Source of the DNA: Periplaneta americana
Taxonomy: Eukaryota > Arthropoda > Insecta > Blattodea > Blattidae
Direction of reading: 5' to 3'
Length of the DNA stretch: 64,000 bases
Assembly (NCBI RefSeq): GCF_040183065.1
Contig: NC_091121.1
Location: 61,908,287 to 61,972,286, forward strand
The notes beneath the pieces are model-generated. The model did not search any database. It was given only the letters and a program-made list of their open reading frames with translations, and was not told where the DNA came from. Made by a program: the position numbers and the translations under genes. Positions 10,601 to 20,866 of the stretch are shown here, in pieces (position 1 is the stretch's first letter; the number at the start of each line of letters is the position of its first letter).

Positions 10601-11958
10601 CACGTACACACACAGACACACAGTGTAATCATGAAGTTATACCAGCATATCATCTTTCTTTAAAATATGCGTAAATCTTAAATAGCAAATTTTGTGAGAG
10701 AGAGGAAAAACTAATACTATATAACCTAAGGTTTTTGCTGGAAATCAGGATACTCAAGCCAATAATGGTATGGGCTGTATACACGCATACATCGAAGATT
10801 AACATCAGTGCCTAATAACTGCCCTTTTTGTTTACAGGTAGTTATCTGGGTGGACCCTTTAGATGGAACATCCGAGTATACTCAGGGTAAAGGACTAGAA
10901 CAAATATGTTTTAACTTTGTGTATGTAGTTTTTTCCCCTAAGAAATACATTTCTAATCACATTATTTTTATGTTTCAGGACTACTCGATCATGTCACAGT
11001 ACTGATTGGCATTGCAGTAGGTGACAGGGCAGTTGGAGGTGTGATTCATCAGCCCTATTACAACTACCAGTCAGCTTCTGGGGATGATATGGGGCGCACT
11101 CTCTGGGGAATTAAAGGCATTGGTACTGGAGGTTTTGAAGCTAAGTTACCTCCTGAAGGAAGGAGGATTATTACGACAACAAGATCGCATTCGAATGCAG
11201 TAGTTCAAGCTGCTCTTGATGCTCTCCAGCCTGATGAAATCCTTAGAGTTGGAGGTGCTGGTCATAAGGTAATTAAATGAAATTAGAGGTGAATTAGTGG
11301 GATATAATTAAGAACAATTATTTTTATTCTTTTCACATTCAGAATTATATTACTATTGTTGTTGGTGTCCAGTGGTTATGAGACTTAATTACCTTGCACC
11401 ATTTCTTCTCTTTCTTCCTGTTATAGACCTAATATTTCATGGTGGACAAAAAGATGAAAGTCTGACGGGGCGAGATCGAGACTGTATGCAGGATATTCCA
11501 ACACCTTGAAACCCAGTTTCTCAATAGTTTGAGCAGTGTGGATGGCAGTATGTGGGCGTGCATTGTCTTGCAACATTAGACCTGGACATTCGGTTCGAAA
11601 GGCAGGCTGTAGCTCATTGCTCAGCATTTCACTGTTGAGCTCTTGTCCAAGTAATCTTGTAGTATTGGCCCTTGTGAGTTCCAGAAAAGTGTGAGCGTCA
11701 CTTTTACTGTGGAGGGTTGACTCTTGAATTTCTTTTTGACTGGAGGTTCGGGGTGTTCCATTTTATGCTCTGGTGTTTGTTTTCATGTTCAAAGTAATGG
11801 ATCCATGTTTCATTTCCAGTGGCTATTCATTTCAAAAAAGCTTCACTTTCATTAGCATGTCAATCCAATAAGCAGATACAAAATTATGCTTGTGCTCTTC
11901 AGTGAGCTGAAGTTTTGGGACCCACTGTGCACGGATTTTATGAAAGCCAAGCATGTTA

Positions 11959-12000
<42 letters not shown>

Positions 12001-12882
12001 CTTTATTTATTCTGGCAGAGATAAGGCCATGAGGCCTTCTCTTCCACTCAACCAGAGGATAAAAAGGAAATAGGCCTACATGATAATATAATGTTAATAC
12101 TAAAGAAAGTTATAGGTATACCTAAGAAAAAATCAAAACAGAAAAATATGCACAAGCCAGAAGATTATCGAACTTAAGTTTACTTAAACTAGATGACAAA
12201 TTAAATTAGGTGATTACTTTATAAACTAGTTACCTACAATTGTGATTTATAATATATACCCTGAGACACTGTGCATTCTAAAATAAGATGTTACTTTGGA
12301 CTTGAAAACGTTTAAACATCTGCAGGTAATGCATTCCAAGAACGGATAATGTCATATGCAGAACCATAACTAATTTGCATATGGTTTGCCACTTCATCAA
12401 TAGTCACTCTTTGGTTCGTCTGAATCATAACACAATGTTGGCATCACTAGTGGATGTGGATGAGTGTCCTGCTCTTTCGTTGTCCTTCAAACTTGTCCGA
12501 TCATTTTCGAATTTGTCAATCCCTTTGTACACACTTCACTGTGGTAAAACATTGTTCCCATATTATGTGGAAAGTCTTTGATAGGTTTCGGCTCTTAGTA
12601 CACCTGCAGGTGACAAGAAACAGATCACTGTACGCTGTTATTCTTTAGTGGTGCATGCATGTTTACTGTGCAACAGCGTAACATTAATGGTCAAACATTC
12701 CACAAGCAGAGACAAAGGCAGCACCAGTCGATATGTGTGCGCACAAAGTGGTACTGCCAACCTACATAGGATTAAAACAAAAGTGCGGATCTTAATGACT
12801 TAACCTCTCGTGTGTGTGTGTGTGTGCGCGCGCGCGTGCGTGCGTGCGTGTGTGCGTGCGCATTATTATTATTATTATTGTG

Positions 12883-12939
<57 letters not shown>

Positions 12940-14658
12940 ATGGCAGATACCTAAATTTATGTCATTTTCCCCCAGGTGTTCTCATCTATAAGCAATGCCC
13001 AGAAGCTTTAGTTATTTTCGTTGCCATGAGAGGTGAACTACATAGCACTGCATGATGATTAAAGCCCAGAAGTAGAGGCATTTATTTTAGCTAAAATAGG
13101 CTTTTAAAACTCAGGAAAAAGGCAGTAAAATAAAAAATTAGTATTTAAAAATTACGAAAATAGACAGTAAAATCATCAAAATAGTAATTTAATATTATGT
13201 TACTTAATAAACCTGTGTACCACATTTTAGTACTTACAACAAGATCATTTTTTCAAGTTCTCAACTGACATAGTCAGCCACCTGTCAGAGAGAGTTTTTT
13301 GTCTCTGAAAAAAGATCGTTCTACTTCCACTGAAGTGATTTGAGCATATTTAAAACATGCTATTGTGTGGATGAACTCATATTGGTAACAGTAGTGCAAA
13401 CTAATTTGCCATTCCTGCTAATTGCTTTCAGTACGATTCGACCTGTCAGAGAATTTATAATTTTTCTCTCTCCGCAATGTTTTCTTGGAATCTGTAGAAA
13501 CTGAAGACAAGAGAAACCAACTGCCTTGGGGTGCGAGGTGCAATAGCAGTAATTGGTCCCACCAACTCTCTCAGTCGACTGATCAGCTTAGGAGTGTTTT
13601 TAGGCATGCTGCCACAAATATTGTAAATGTATTTATGTGGTGTGAGATTGTCAATAGAGATTTCCAATATGTAAAAATAATGTTTAATTTTTGTAACAGG
13701 AAATTTTTTGGAACACCACAATATTACTTTTAACAGACAAGAGTATTTGATGCTAGTAAAACTAGCTAGATATTTTTTTTATTCATACGTCATAGCTACC
13801 TCAGAACAACTGTGGGATATCTTGCAAAAATCGTATTATAAATAATGAGGATAAAAATAGCTATTGAACATCCATATGGCCTTGTGCTTTCCATTATCAA
13901 TCACATTTGCTGGATAAATTTATAGCTGAACAGTTTTCAAGATAATCTATGTCCATTTCTTCTCGTGAATTTCAAAGCATGTCAGAATGGATTGGTCTGG
14001 TGTCCTGTTTGGCGCAAGTATTTTGCTAAACAGTTGTGACCAGTTGTAAGGCAAAAAGAAGCAACTGCTGCTCTCTCTCTCTTTGCCAGTAGATCTGCAT
14101 ACTTATTTCCTTGAATTTCAATGTCCAAGATTCGAGTGCAATGTGTAAACAAACTTTTGATTTAATATGAAGCTAAAACAACAAGAAACTTTGTTTACAC
14201 ATTGCACTCGATGTTCAATAGCAATTTTTATCCTCATTATTTAAAATATGATTTTTGCAAGATATCCCATTGTTGTTCTGAGATAACATTAAGAGATAGA
14301 AATATTTATCGTAAAATTGAATCATTATTTCTTACATGTGCTACATTTCATAGTTCATTTGAGTAATATTTTCTCACAGTTAAACTTTTTCTGTGTTTAG
14401 GTAATGCTGCTAATAGAGGGAAGAGCACATGCATATGTATTTGCAAGTGCTGGCTGTAAACGCTGGGATACGTGTGCACCCGAGGCAATTCTCGTTGCCA
14501 TGGGAGGTCATCTGACTGATATGCATGGTGTCAGCTACTGCTACAACAAGGATACACCTCATCAAAATATAGGTGGTGTTCTTGCTACAGCAAAAGGAGA
14601 GGATCATGGCTGGTACTTGAAGAACTTGCCTGATTCTGTTCGTCAGACACTCCTTTAA
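7549..14658 (+). CDS. BPNT1: 3'(2'),5'-bisphosphate nucleotidase 1, complete five-exon gene
   Basis: The enzyme removes the 3' phosphate from adenosine 3',5'-bisphosphate (PAP) made by sulfotransferases and also acts on some inositol bisphosphates; it is a cytosolic Mg-dependent, Li-inhibited member of the inositol monophosphatase fold (family knowledge). Coding exons 7549-7668, 10246-10455, 10838-10886, 10979-11268 and 14401-14658 join into 308 codons plus stop, the same length as human BPNT1. All junctions are GT-AG and in frame; only exon 3/4 splits a codon (G|GA). Metal ligands are present: D50 in DLQTEADR, E73 in IIGEE, D116 and D119 in WVDPLDGT, D246 in WDTCAPE. Also seen are TTTRSHSN and VGGAGHK. 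I chose ATG 7549 because MAQSAPLILRLVASSVTAAN aligns with the family start. Introns 1 and 4 are long and full of transposons; none interrupts an exon. Confidence 0.96.
7669..8039. other. BPNT1 intron 1, start, nothing identified
   Basis: AT-rich intronic DNA with no repeat family or exon that I recognise. Confidence 0.4.
8040..8490 (-). mobile_element. LINE 3'-end fragment with ATTGT-repeat tail (in BPNT1 intron 1)
   Basis: On the minus strand the DNA reads like the last codons and 3' UTR of a non-LTR element (LKKYLISHSFYS near 8275-8310) and ends in a short (ATACA)n tract, seen on the plus strand as ATTGTATTGTATTGTATTG near 8058-8078. It lies inside BPNT1 intron 1, antisense to the gene. 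Family not resolved. Confidence 0.5.
8765..10200. other. BPNT1 intron 1, AT-rich, with ACAT microsatellite
   Basis: Mostly AT-rich DNA. An (ACAT)n tract lies at about 9580-9627. The stretch 8765-9080 resembles a degenerate retroposon 3' end (A/T runs, many AATAAT), but the match is weak. No exon seen. Confidence 0.4.
10246..10455 (+). CDS. BPNT1: BPNT1 coding exon 2
   Basis: 70 codons. Starts GKNDLQTEADR (metal ligand D50) and carries FPSVTIIGEEG (E73 as metal/water ligand). The central DWVVTDSDPQILQLACPEHL segment is the variable insert of the family. Acceptor TTCTAG, donor GAG|GTATTA. Confidence 0.95.
10838..10886 (+). CDS. BPNT1: BPNT1 coding exon 3 (49 bp)
   Basis: A very short exon that encodes the signature WVDPLDGTSEYTQ with both metal-binding aspartates (D116, D119) and the catalytic Thr of DGT. 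It ends one base into a Gly codon. Acceptor TTTACAG, donor CAGG|GTAAAG. Only 92 bp of intron follow. Confidence 0.95.
10979..11268 (+). CDS. BPNT1: BPNT1 coding exon 4
   Basis: 290 bp. Encodes LLDHVTVLIGIAVGDRAVGG, HQPYYNYQ, GRTLWGIKGIGTGGF, then IITTTRSHSN and LRVGGAGHK, which shape the adenine/phosphate pocket. Acceptor TTTCAG, donor AAG|GTAATT, phase 0. Confidence 0.95.
11421..12660 (-). mobile_element. mariner-family DNA transposon, broken, split by a retroposon insertion
   Basis: Minus-strand mariner transposase remnant inside BPNT1 intron 4. From right to left: a helix-turn-helix part with NDRTSLKDNERAGHSSTSTS and VTIDEVANHMQISYGSAYDI (about 12350-12560), then after an insertion MLGFHKIRAQWVPK and LTEEHKHN (about 11880-11950), a degraded TGNETWIHYFEHENK-like stretch, and the last catalytic region LQDNARPHTAIHTAQTIEKL, LEYPAYSLDLAPSDFHLF (11440-11590). 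Several stops and frame changes are visible, so it is dead. The two halves fit together if 11955-12345 is removed. Confidence 0.85.
11955..12345 (-). mobile_element. Retroposon (LINE 3' end) nested in the mariner
   Basis: Inserted between the ISYGSAYDI and MLGFHKI parts of the mariner. On the minus strand it starts RSWNALPADV, a motif common near the C terminus of LINE reverse-transcriptase proteins, continues VEWKRRPHGLISARINKA near 12003-12060, and ends in an (ATT)n tail (plus strand AAT repeat, 11957-12000). This gives relative age: the mariner came first. Confidence 0.6.
12811..12938. repeat. Compound microsatellite
   Basis: A TG/CG alternating tract (12811-12860, GTGTGTG then GCGCGCG) runs directly into an ATT tract (12862-12936). 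Confidence 0.95.
12945..13075. repeat. Possible SINE-body fragment
   Basis: GCAATGCCCAGAAGCTTTAG and the following TTGCCATG and GCACTGCATGATGATTAAAG resemble 28262-28345 next to another SINE. Probably two pieces of one repeat family; weak. Confidence 0.4.
13076..13797. other. BPNT1 intron 4, unassigned
   Basis: An 88-codon minus-strand frame (13455-13721, includes ISRLRELVGPITAIAPRTPR) has protein-like text. I do not recognise it and there is no matching frame nearby. Otherwise AT-rich. Confidence 0.3.
13798..14286. mobile_element. Fold-back (MITE-like) element with a LINE fragment in its left arm
   Basis: TCAGAACAACTGTGGGATAT at 13801 onwards to GAACATC (13872) is the inverted copy of 14211-14283. 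The arms continue as CGAGTGCAATGTGTAAACAA (14133-14153) against TTGTTTACACATTGCACTCG (14191-14210). If the block 13873-14132 is lifted out, the left arm is continuous and matches the right arm over about 95 bp. So a fold-back element was cut by a later 260-bp insertion. It lies in BPNT1 intron 4, about 115 bp upstream of exon 5. Confidence 0.8.
13873..14128 (-). mobile_element. LINE RNase H-region fragment, copy 1
   Basis: On the minus strand it reads DIEIQGNKYADLLAKRERAA and SFCLTTGHNCLAKYLRQTGH, the end of an RNase H domain followed by the C-terminal region seen in RNase H-bearing non-LTR elements (R1/Jockey-type). The same segment, with the same two ends and an extra CT run, recurs at 22439-22705. 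Broken downstream of the quoted text. Confidence 0.75.
14401..14658 (+). CDS. BPNT1: BPNT1 coding exon 5 (last)
   Basis: 85 codons and TAA. Encodes LIEGRAHAYVFASAGCKRWD with the last metal ligand D246 in WDTCAPE, and ends LPDSVRQTLL. Acceptor is GTGTTTAG. It follows a 3.1-kb intron holding a mariner and a fold-back element. Confidence 0.95.
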   Translation, partial: VMLLIEGRAHAYVFASAGCKRWDTCAPEAILVAMGGHLTDMHGVSYCYNKDTPHQNIGGVLATAKGEDHGWYLKNLPDSVRQTLL

Positions 14659-15185
14659 AAATGAAATTATTGGCTTCCAGATATCCATGGCTGAGTACTC
14701 CATGCCTTATTAATTGGCCATTTAGACCTTCCTATTTCCATTACCTGCAGCAAAATAAAGAGGTGCAGTAAAGCTGTTCCATTTAAATATGCTCTTTGGG
14801 ATTGATATTTTTCCCAATAGTACCAGCGCAACAGTTTTTTTAATTCAAATTGGACCCTTCGATATGTGTTATTTATTATTCTTTCAGTGTTTCTCTATAT
14901 TTTGGCAGCTGTCAGCAATGGTATTGGAGCAGGTCTCCAAACATGTTTTGAAAGGAAATATTGTGCCAAAAAAAAAATAGTGATTGGGTAATTTTATGCG
15001 GTGGAAAAAGCCTCTGTCACAACAGATCATAGTCTTGCAAGTTCTGTTGTACCCAGAGACGTGAACAATTCATATTATGAGCTTTATTTATATAATTGTA
15101 TTATTATTATTTTATATTACTGGGGAACACATATAGACATCTTCCATAAATCCTAGTTTAAGAGAACGGTATAATTCAAAATAAA
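14659..15185 (+). terminator. BPNT1: BPNT1 3' UTR with candidate poly(A) signals
   Basis: AATAAA occurs at 14754-14759, about 100 bp after the stop, and again at 15180-15185. Either could be used; further AATAAA-like motifs follow. Length of the UTR cannot be fixed without transcripts. Confidence 0.5.
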
Positions 15186-15707
15186 CATGCATTTTACAGT
15201 TTATAATTTTTACCACTTATTTGTTCATTTTTTTAAATAAATAGTCAGGGTCATTGGCTGCTGTGATAGGAAGGTATTTAACTGTGTTATTACTAAAAAT
15301 TCAGAAAAAATGCAATTTTTGTACCTGGCATGAGGTAAGGAAAATTATTATTTCCATTTGAATATAAAGTGAATATTTGTTCTTTCTATTACTTGTGTGA
15401 CAAGTACAACTGTACTTATTTCCGTTTGCTTACATTAAAAGAAAAACCTAATCGTCACATATATTTGTACAGAATTATCCCTTAGATTTACAGAGATTAT
15501 AGATTGCCGGCCAGTCTAAGTCAATGTTTTACTGTATTGAATGTTGGCTGACTTGACCAAACAATTGTATGCAAATGAATAAATAGCATATAGCGTGATA
15601 TTTAAGTAGATGTACATATGTATCCAATTTTAATTGCATTTATTTTAGGATTACTGATCGTTATGTCACAATATAATTATAAATATATGTGTTACATAAC
15701 AATCATG
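15186..15707. other. Downstream of BPNT1, nothing identified
   Basis: AT-rich DNA, possibly distal 3' UTR of BPNT1. No repeat or reading frame of note. Confidence 0.4.
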
Positions 15708-15710
15708 TAA

Positions 15711-16514
15711 GGCTGTTCGTCCACAAGGCTTCACTTCATAGATTCGTCTTAATTGTGACATCGCTTCCTTGAAGCTTCTATGCAGTAGCTAACGTTACTA
15801 AATGAGTATTCGTACATGAGGCTGCAGCGTCATGCTATCGTCACTACATGAAACTACATGCAGTGTCACAGCTAGGTGACATGTTTATAGATGGCCAGCA
15901 AAGTTTTATTTCCTTAGACCATGGTGGTAGGCATGTATTTTATTTGTTTTTATGGAGTAATCAAAAACAGAAAATGACTGAATATTCGCTTTTTGTCCAA
16001 ATGTGGAAAGATATCTCTTGTCTCTATAATCATATGATACCAGATTATGCTAGAGAGATACTACAGAGAAAGCTTTGACTGAAGTCTGAAATTCCTTCTT
16101 GACAGTAATACATTACCATATACTTCTTTTTGTCTTTGTATAATAGGCCCTAAGTTTTGCACAAATTTCTTTTAAATATCTTTTCTCATTCTGTATAATG
16201 ATTTAAGTTTGCCATCGTCCTCTGATAGTTCCTTAGCTGCTACAAACAGTTTACAAATATGCATGCAATTAATATTTCTTTCTATGTATGGATGAACCTA
16301 CACCTTTCTTCATCTGCAATTCCAAATGTGACAATAAGTTAAGTCTATACAAGATCAGAACCTCTCCATCACTTGACATCTTGTCACTAGATAAAAGCTG
16401 ATTGTAGTATACTTCACGGACGAAAACGTGGGCATAGCGGTTTTGTACCTACAAGGAATAAGCTTGACGCTATGCTGATGAATCTATGAAGCGATGCCTT
16501 GTGGACGAACGGCC
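15711..16514. mobile_element. PIF/Harbinger-like non-autonomous element
   Basis: Terminal inverted repeats: GGCTGTTCGTCCACAAGGC at 15711 and GCCTTGTGGACGAACGGCC ending at 16514; similarity extends about 35-40 bp inward (CTTCATAGATTCGTC against GATGAATCTATGAAG). TAA flanks both ends (15708-15710 and 16515-16517), a 3-bp duplication typical of PIF/Harbinger. The 804-bp interior has only a 76-codon frame (15848-16078) that I cannot match to a transposase, so it is probably non-autonomous. Confidence 0.78.
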
Positions 16515-16517
16515 TAA

Positions 16518-19230
16518 GTGTAAAGCAGCAATTTATTGAACTGATATGAAATACAGTCAAAAGAAATCAAAGGTGGTAAGAATATTAACATGGAAATAAG
16601 GTATTCTTTACTTTGTAAAGTAAGAATACATTGAAAGGAATTTCTTTTAAATGCTTAAATCTGGTTGAAGAAACTTTATGATGAACTATGCAACTTTTAT
16701 GGGCAAGCAACATACCTGCCATACGAGTTTGGAGAGAACTTAATTGCTTTGCAAGTATATTCGTTTATTATTTTCTTTGAATCACTTAATTTTATTAATA
16801 GCTCTAAATGGTCCATTTCTTGAGCTGGAATAACATTCAAGATAACTAAATTTGTTATGTATCCATATTTGACTCATACATCTTAATAAGCTTCAAATCT
16901 TTTTAACAAGGACTGTCTTATTTTTCATTACAAAATACAATTCACATATTAGTTTCTCTGTGAACATATACTGATACATATTTGATTATTGATTAGGACT
17001 GACATTACTTATAATAGTAATCTAATCAAGCAAACATTACAGTAAAAACAAATGCCATTAATGGCTGTCATAGTATCCTTGACAGTCCTTGCTATTATGA
17101 CACAAATTTCCCTATCGGAAGGAATGTGGAGGCTGATAGGGAGATTTATGTTAACTGTATTGCCTGAGAATTTCAGATTCTTCTCATTTATACCATAACA
17201 TTGTGGACAAATAGTACATTAAGAGTTTAATTCTGTTATCTTTCAGATAATGTATTCAATTGTTTAAAATATAGATTACTGGTATTTTTATTAATAAAAG
17301 GCTCTAATTTGTATGATATTTTGCCTATTATTTTGTACATATTTTTCCATTTGACCCAAAGGGATATTATGCTGCAACTTAGTCATTCATCTTTGTCGAT
17401 TTATTAATTCTTGATCCCATACTTTTTTTTTTCTTCAGACTATGAAGATTTTTTCGTCCTGTCAGAGTTCTGTTGAAATTCGAGTGGCAAGTTATGTTGT
17501 TAACTTTTATTAACTGAATCTAAGGTAGCTGATGTCTTTTCGAACCTCACATGAGGAATTGTTCTTTTTATAAATTAATTATTTCAGCATTTGTCATGTC
17601 GTCTGCAGTGATTTATAGTAGAAACTATAAATTTTGAGTCTGATCAACTAAAAGAAGTGAGAACGATATTTATTAATTTACATTATTGGTGTAACGAAAC
17701 TGATATAAATCCCATTCATCTTTGAAATATCATCCTTCTGAATTGGTATTATTGATAATGACAATGTTTGGGTCAGGGACCTATCACATAGCATTAATTT
17801 GTAAATATGTCAGAATGCCCATTTAGAATTGTATCTCTTGGAGTTCAGACAAAATGTACACATTACAGTTTTCAGAAGGCTCATGTTATGTTTTATTTTA
17901 TATTGCATAATCAGAAGGAAAAATTACACCATGTTGTGCGAATTTTCATGTAATTTTTTTTTGTATAATTTATGTTTACACAATATTTCTTTAGTAGTCT
18001 TCTGTGTTTGTGCTATGCAACATGATTAAAGAATCAGGGAGACATTTGTGTGTATGTACAGTGCATTTTTCCTGCTTGGAGCTGCGTCTATACAGGAATT
18101 TACTTTCTGAAGGTCGCATCAGAAACTGTTTCATCGATCATTAATTCCCCTGCACATAGTACATATGTCATCATCACTTTTAAATTCGCAATTGTTTTTA
18201 GTCTTTGTGTTATTATTAACAAACATTTAGTGTTATTACAGTCTACTAGTGTGCCAGCCAGCATTGTCAGCGTGTTAGCAAATTGTAGGGAAGTGTTGCC
18301 AATTTCAGAGAAATTTCCTGGTAAGCCAGTTCCATATAAGGATACAACATGAAGACTTTGATTATTATAATCTTTATGTAAATGAAGACTTGTTCTTAGA
18401 CTTATAAAACGAGATCTCTGAATGATAGAACAGTAGAATTTCTCAGTAAAATCCCCGTGTTCTAATAAAAAATAAAAAACTCAAATTGGAAAGAGATTAG
18501 ACTGTTCTCCAAAGATATCTCTACATTATCTTGCACAAGCTCAGCCCATAAAACTGAAAACTTAGTGTTTGTAGTCCAACAATTACAACTGTATGACAGT
18601 GTAAGTTGAATGAATTTGTATAATTGGGTTTTGCAGGACATTGATACTCTCGAATCACAGTTAATAATTTCCTCAGGCGAAGTGTGATTTGATTTATATG
18701 GTTATGTTTGTTCACAACTATAGGGCACATAAAATCCCGATCAATATACAAAGTTCCATTGCTGATGAGAGAGGTACTGCACACAAAATAATCTTCCACT
18801 GACTTTTTAATAGTTTTTCGATACTGAGAAGCAGTATGCATAATTTCAACAAGATTCTGTTACAGCACACATTTTTAATGACAGAGATTACAGACCTATA
18901 GTCTATTCTATGACTTTCTTTGCCCAACCTAGCATTGAGATTTTAACTATACAAACTAAGACATTCATCTTATAGAAATTGAAAACCTTATTTTTTGTTA
19001 TAAAAATATCTAATATTCAATCTCAAATATTTTCAAATCACAATAGAATAGAGACCAATAAGTGTTAAAAGTACAAAAGCAAGGTCACAATATGTTACTG
19101 CAATCATACTGCAGACTTCAGGCACTCCACGGTGCATTCAAAACATTCAGTGGTTACAATAGGTCTACTATAGTTCAAAAGATACGACATTCTGTTATGC
19201 ATGTACTCATTTTAATCTGAATGAGACAAA
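16518..19230. other. AT-rich stretch without recognised features
   Basis: About 2.7 kb. A polypyrimidine tract followed by CAG near 17428-17440 looks like a splice acceptor but the codons after it match nothing I know. Frames at 18050-18352 (+) and 18521-18841 (-) are about 100 codons and unrecognised; the minus frame (ASQYRKTIKKSVEDYFVCST) has protein-like text and may be a transposon piece. Confidence 0.35.
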
Positions 19231-19960
19231 AGATATGGCTTACACGGATTCTGAATTTAAGAACTGGAAGAATGCATTTATACTGAAAGGGGATTTCCAA
19301 AGTATGAAAAATCTGAAACTTATGTGCAGACAAAGATATAGGAAGAAATAAAATTGCGTATTTCCACATGCACGTATGTTTGAAATATGGTACATGAAAC
19401 TTCTCGAAAACGTCGCTACTACATGAAATCAATAATTGAAGTTATTCGGTTTTTGGTACCCAATGAACTTGCTCTACAGGGCAATTATATAATTGAAGAA
19501 GCAAATGAGCAAGTTTTTTCGCCAAACATTCTGAATATACAGTGGTAAAAAATAAAAGCCTTGCTGAATGTGCTGTTCATATTTCAAAATATGCTACATT
19601 CATGTCTTCTGAAATTCAAAATCAGATCATACAAGTAACGACAACAAATTGTTTGTGAGCATATAGAGAGTGATATAAGAAATGCCGATGTTCTCTGAAT
19701 TATGCATATGGAAGTTGAAATGAGAAAAATAATAGCATGTTCCACTTGCTTTACAATATATGACAGCAACAAAGAAACTAGATTCCAAGGCTTTTGTGGA
19801 AGCAACACTAAAATCTCTGGAAAGGAATGGACTGGATACATCTTATCTTCTGTCATTTAATATTATGGTGGAGCCAGTGTCATGAGTGGGAACTCAGAAG
19901 GGTATCTACTCACTTACAGAAAACACTAAATAGAAAATATACCATATGTCTGCTGGAGTG

Positions 19961-20866
19961 TGTCTTTGTCATCATGCCCGCCATGACTGATCGGTTGCGT
20001 ACCTGGTGGGAGGCCGCATTTTTGGTGCTAAGACGACATGTATGCTGACGCAGCTAGTCAAGACCATTTCCATTCATATCAACACTAAGACGTCTATAAA
20101 TAAAACAGTTTATCTGTAACTTGGCCTCTGACAGTATTCGTTTAGCTGAGGTAGAGAACAGATCGTTTTGTCATGGTAAACAGATATTCATTAAGGGAAT
20201 GTATTTACATATGCAACATGTACATAAAGAAGAATAGAAAATTGTGTGCTTCAACGAGGCGAGAATTCAGAAATAAATTTCCTGATAGGACAGTACTCTC
20301 TAGAAAAATAATATTAAGGTTATTTAATAGATTCAATGAAACAGGTTCTGTAAATGACGAAAAAAAAGAGGACAAAAGCACCGTGTTCTTACAGAAGAAA
20401 AACTGGCTGAAATTAGTGTGGCATTAGAGTATAGCCCACGCAAGTCTCTGAGACGTTTAGCACAGCAGACAGGGATTTCTAAAGCATCTGCAGGAGTGGC
20501 GACAGAATTACTGAAACTAAAACCATACAGAATTCCATCATGTCATGAATTACAGCCCCAAGATTACAATTGCAAGCTTAATTTTTGTAATTAGGTATTA
20601 GAAAAAGTGAATAATGTAGAACTTGATCCCCGATTGATTTTTTATGATGAGGCTTGATTTCATCTGTATGATGATATGGCATCACAGAATGACAGATATT
20701 GATCATCAGAGAACCAGATATTGTGCATGAAGCTCCATTGAAAGTTCTAACAAGTTAAGTTGCACAAGTGCTCTTGCCATCTCAGCGGTAGAAGCGCGGC
20801 CTCCCACCAGGCATGCAGCTGGTCCATCATTGCAGACATGATGGCAAAGACGCACTGTACAACCAT
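19961..20866 (+). mobile_element. Tc1/IS630-like transposon nested in the hAT element
   Basis: Long terminal inverted repeats: AGTGTGTCTTTGTCATCATG starting near 19956-19961 and CATGATGGCAAAGACGCACT ending near 20856, with GCCTGGTGGGAGGCCGC shared further in. Between them, on the plus strand, is a transposase: HTH part MVNRYSLRECIYICNMYIKK and FPDRTVLSRKIILRLFNRFN, RETGSV-like text, LRRLAQQTGISKASAG, then LDPRLIFYDEA (first catalytic region). It stops before the last catalytic residues, and contains stops and a frame change, so it is an internally deleted, dead copy. Confidence 0.72.

Noticed and set aside
12810-13055. 81-codon frame with Cys/Val and Leu runs
   Set aside because: Translation of TG/CG and ATT microsatellites.
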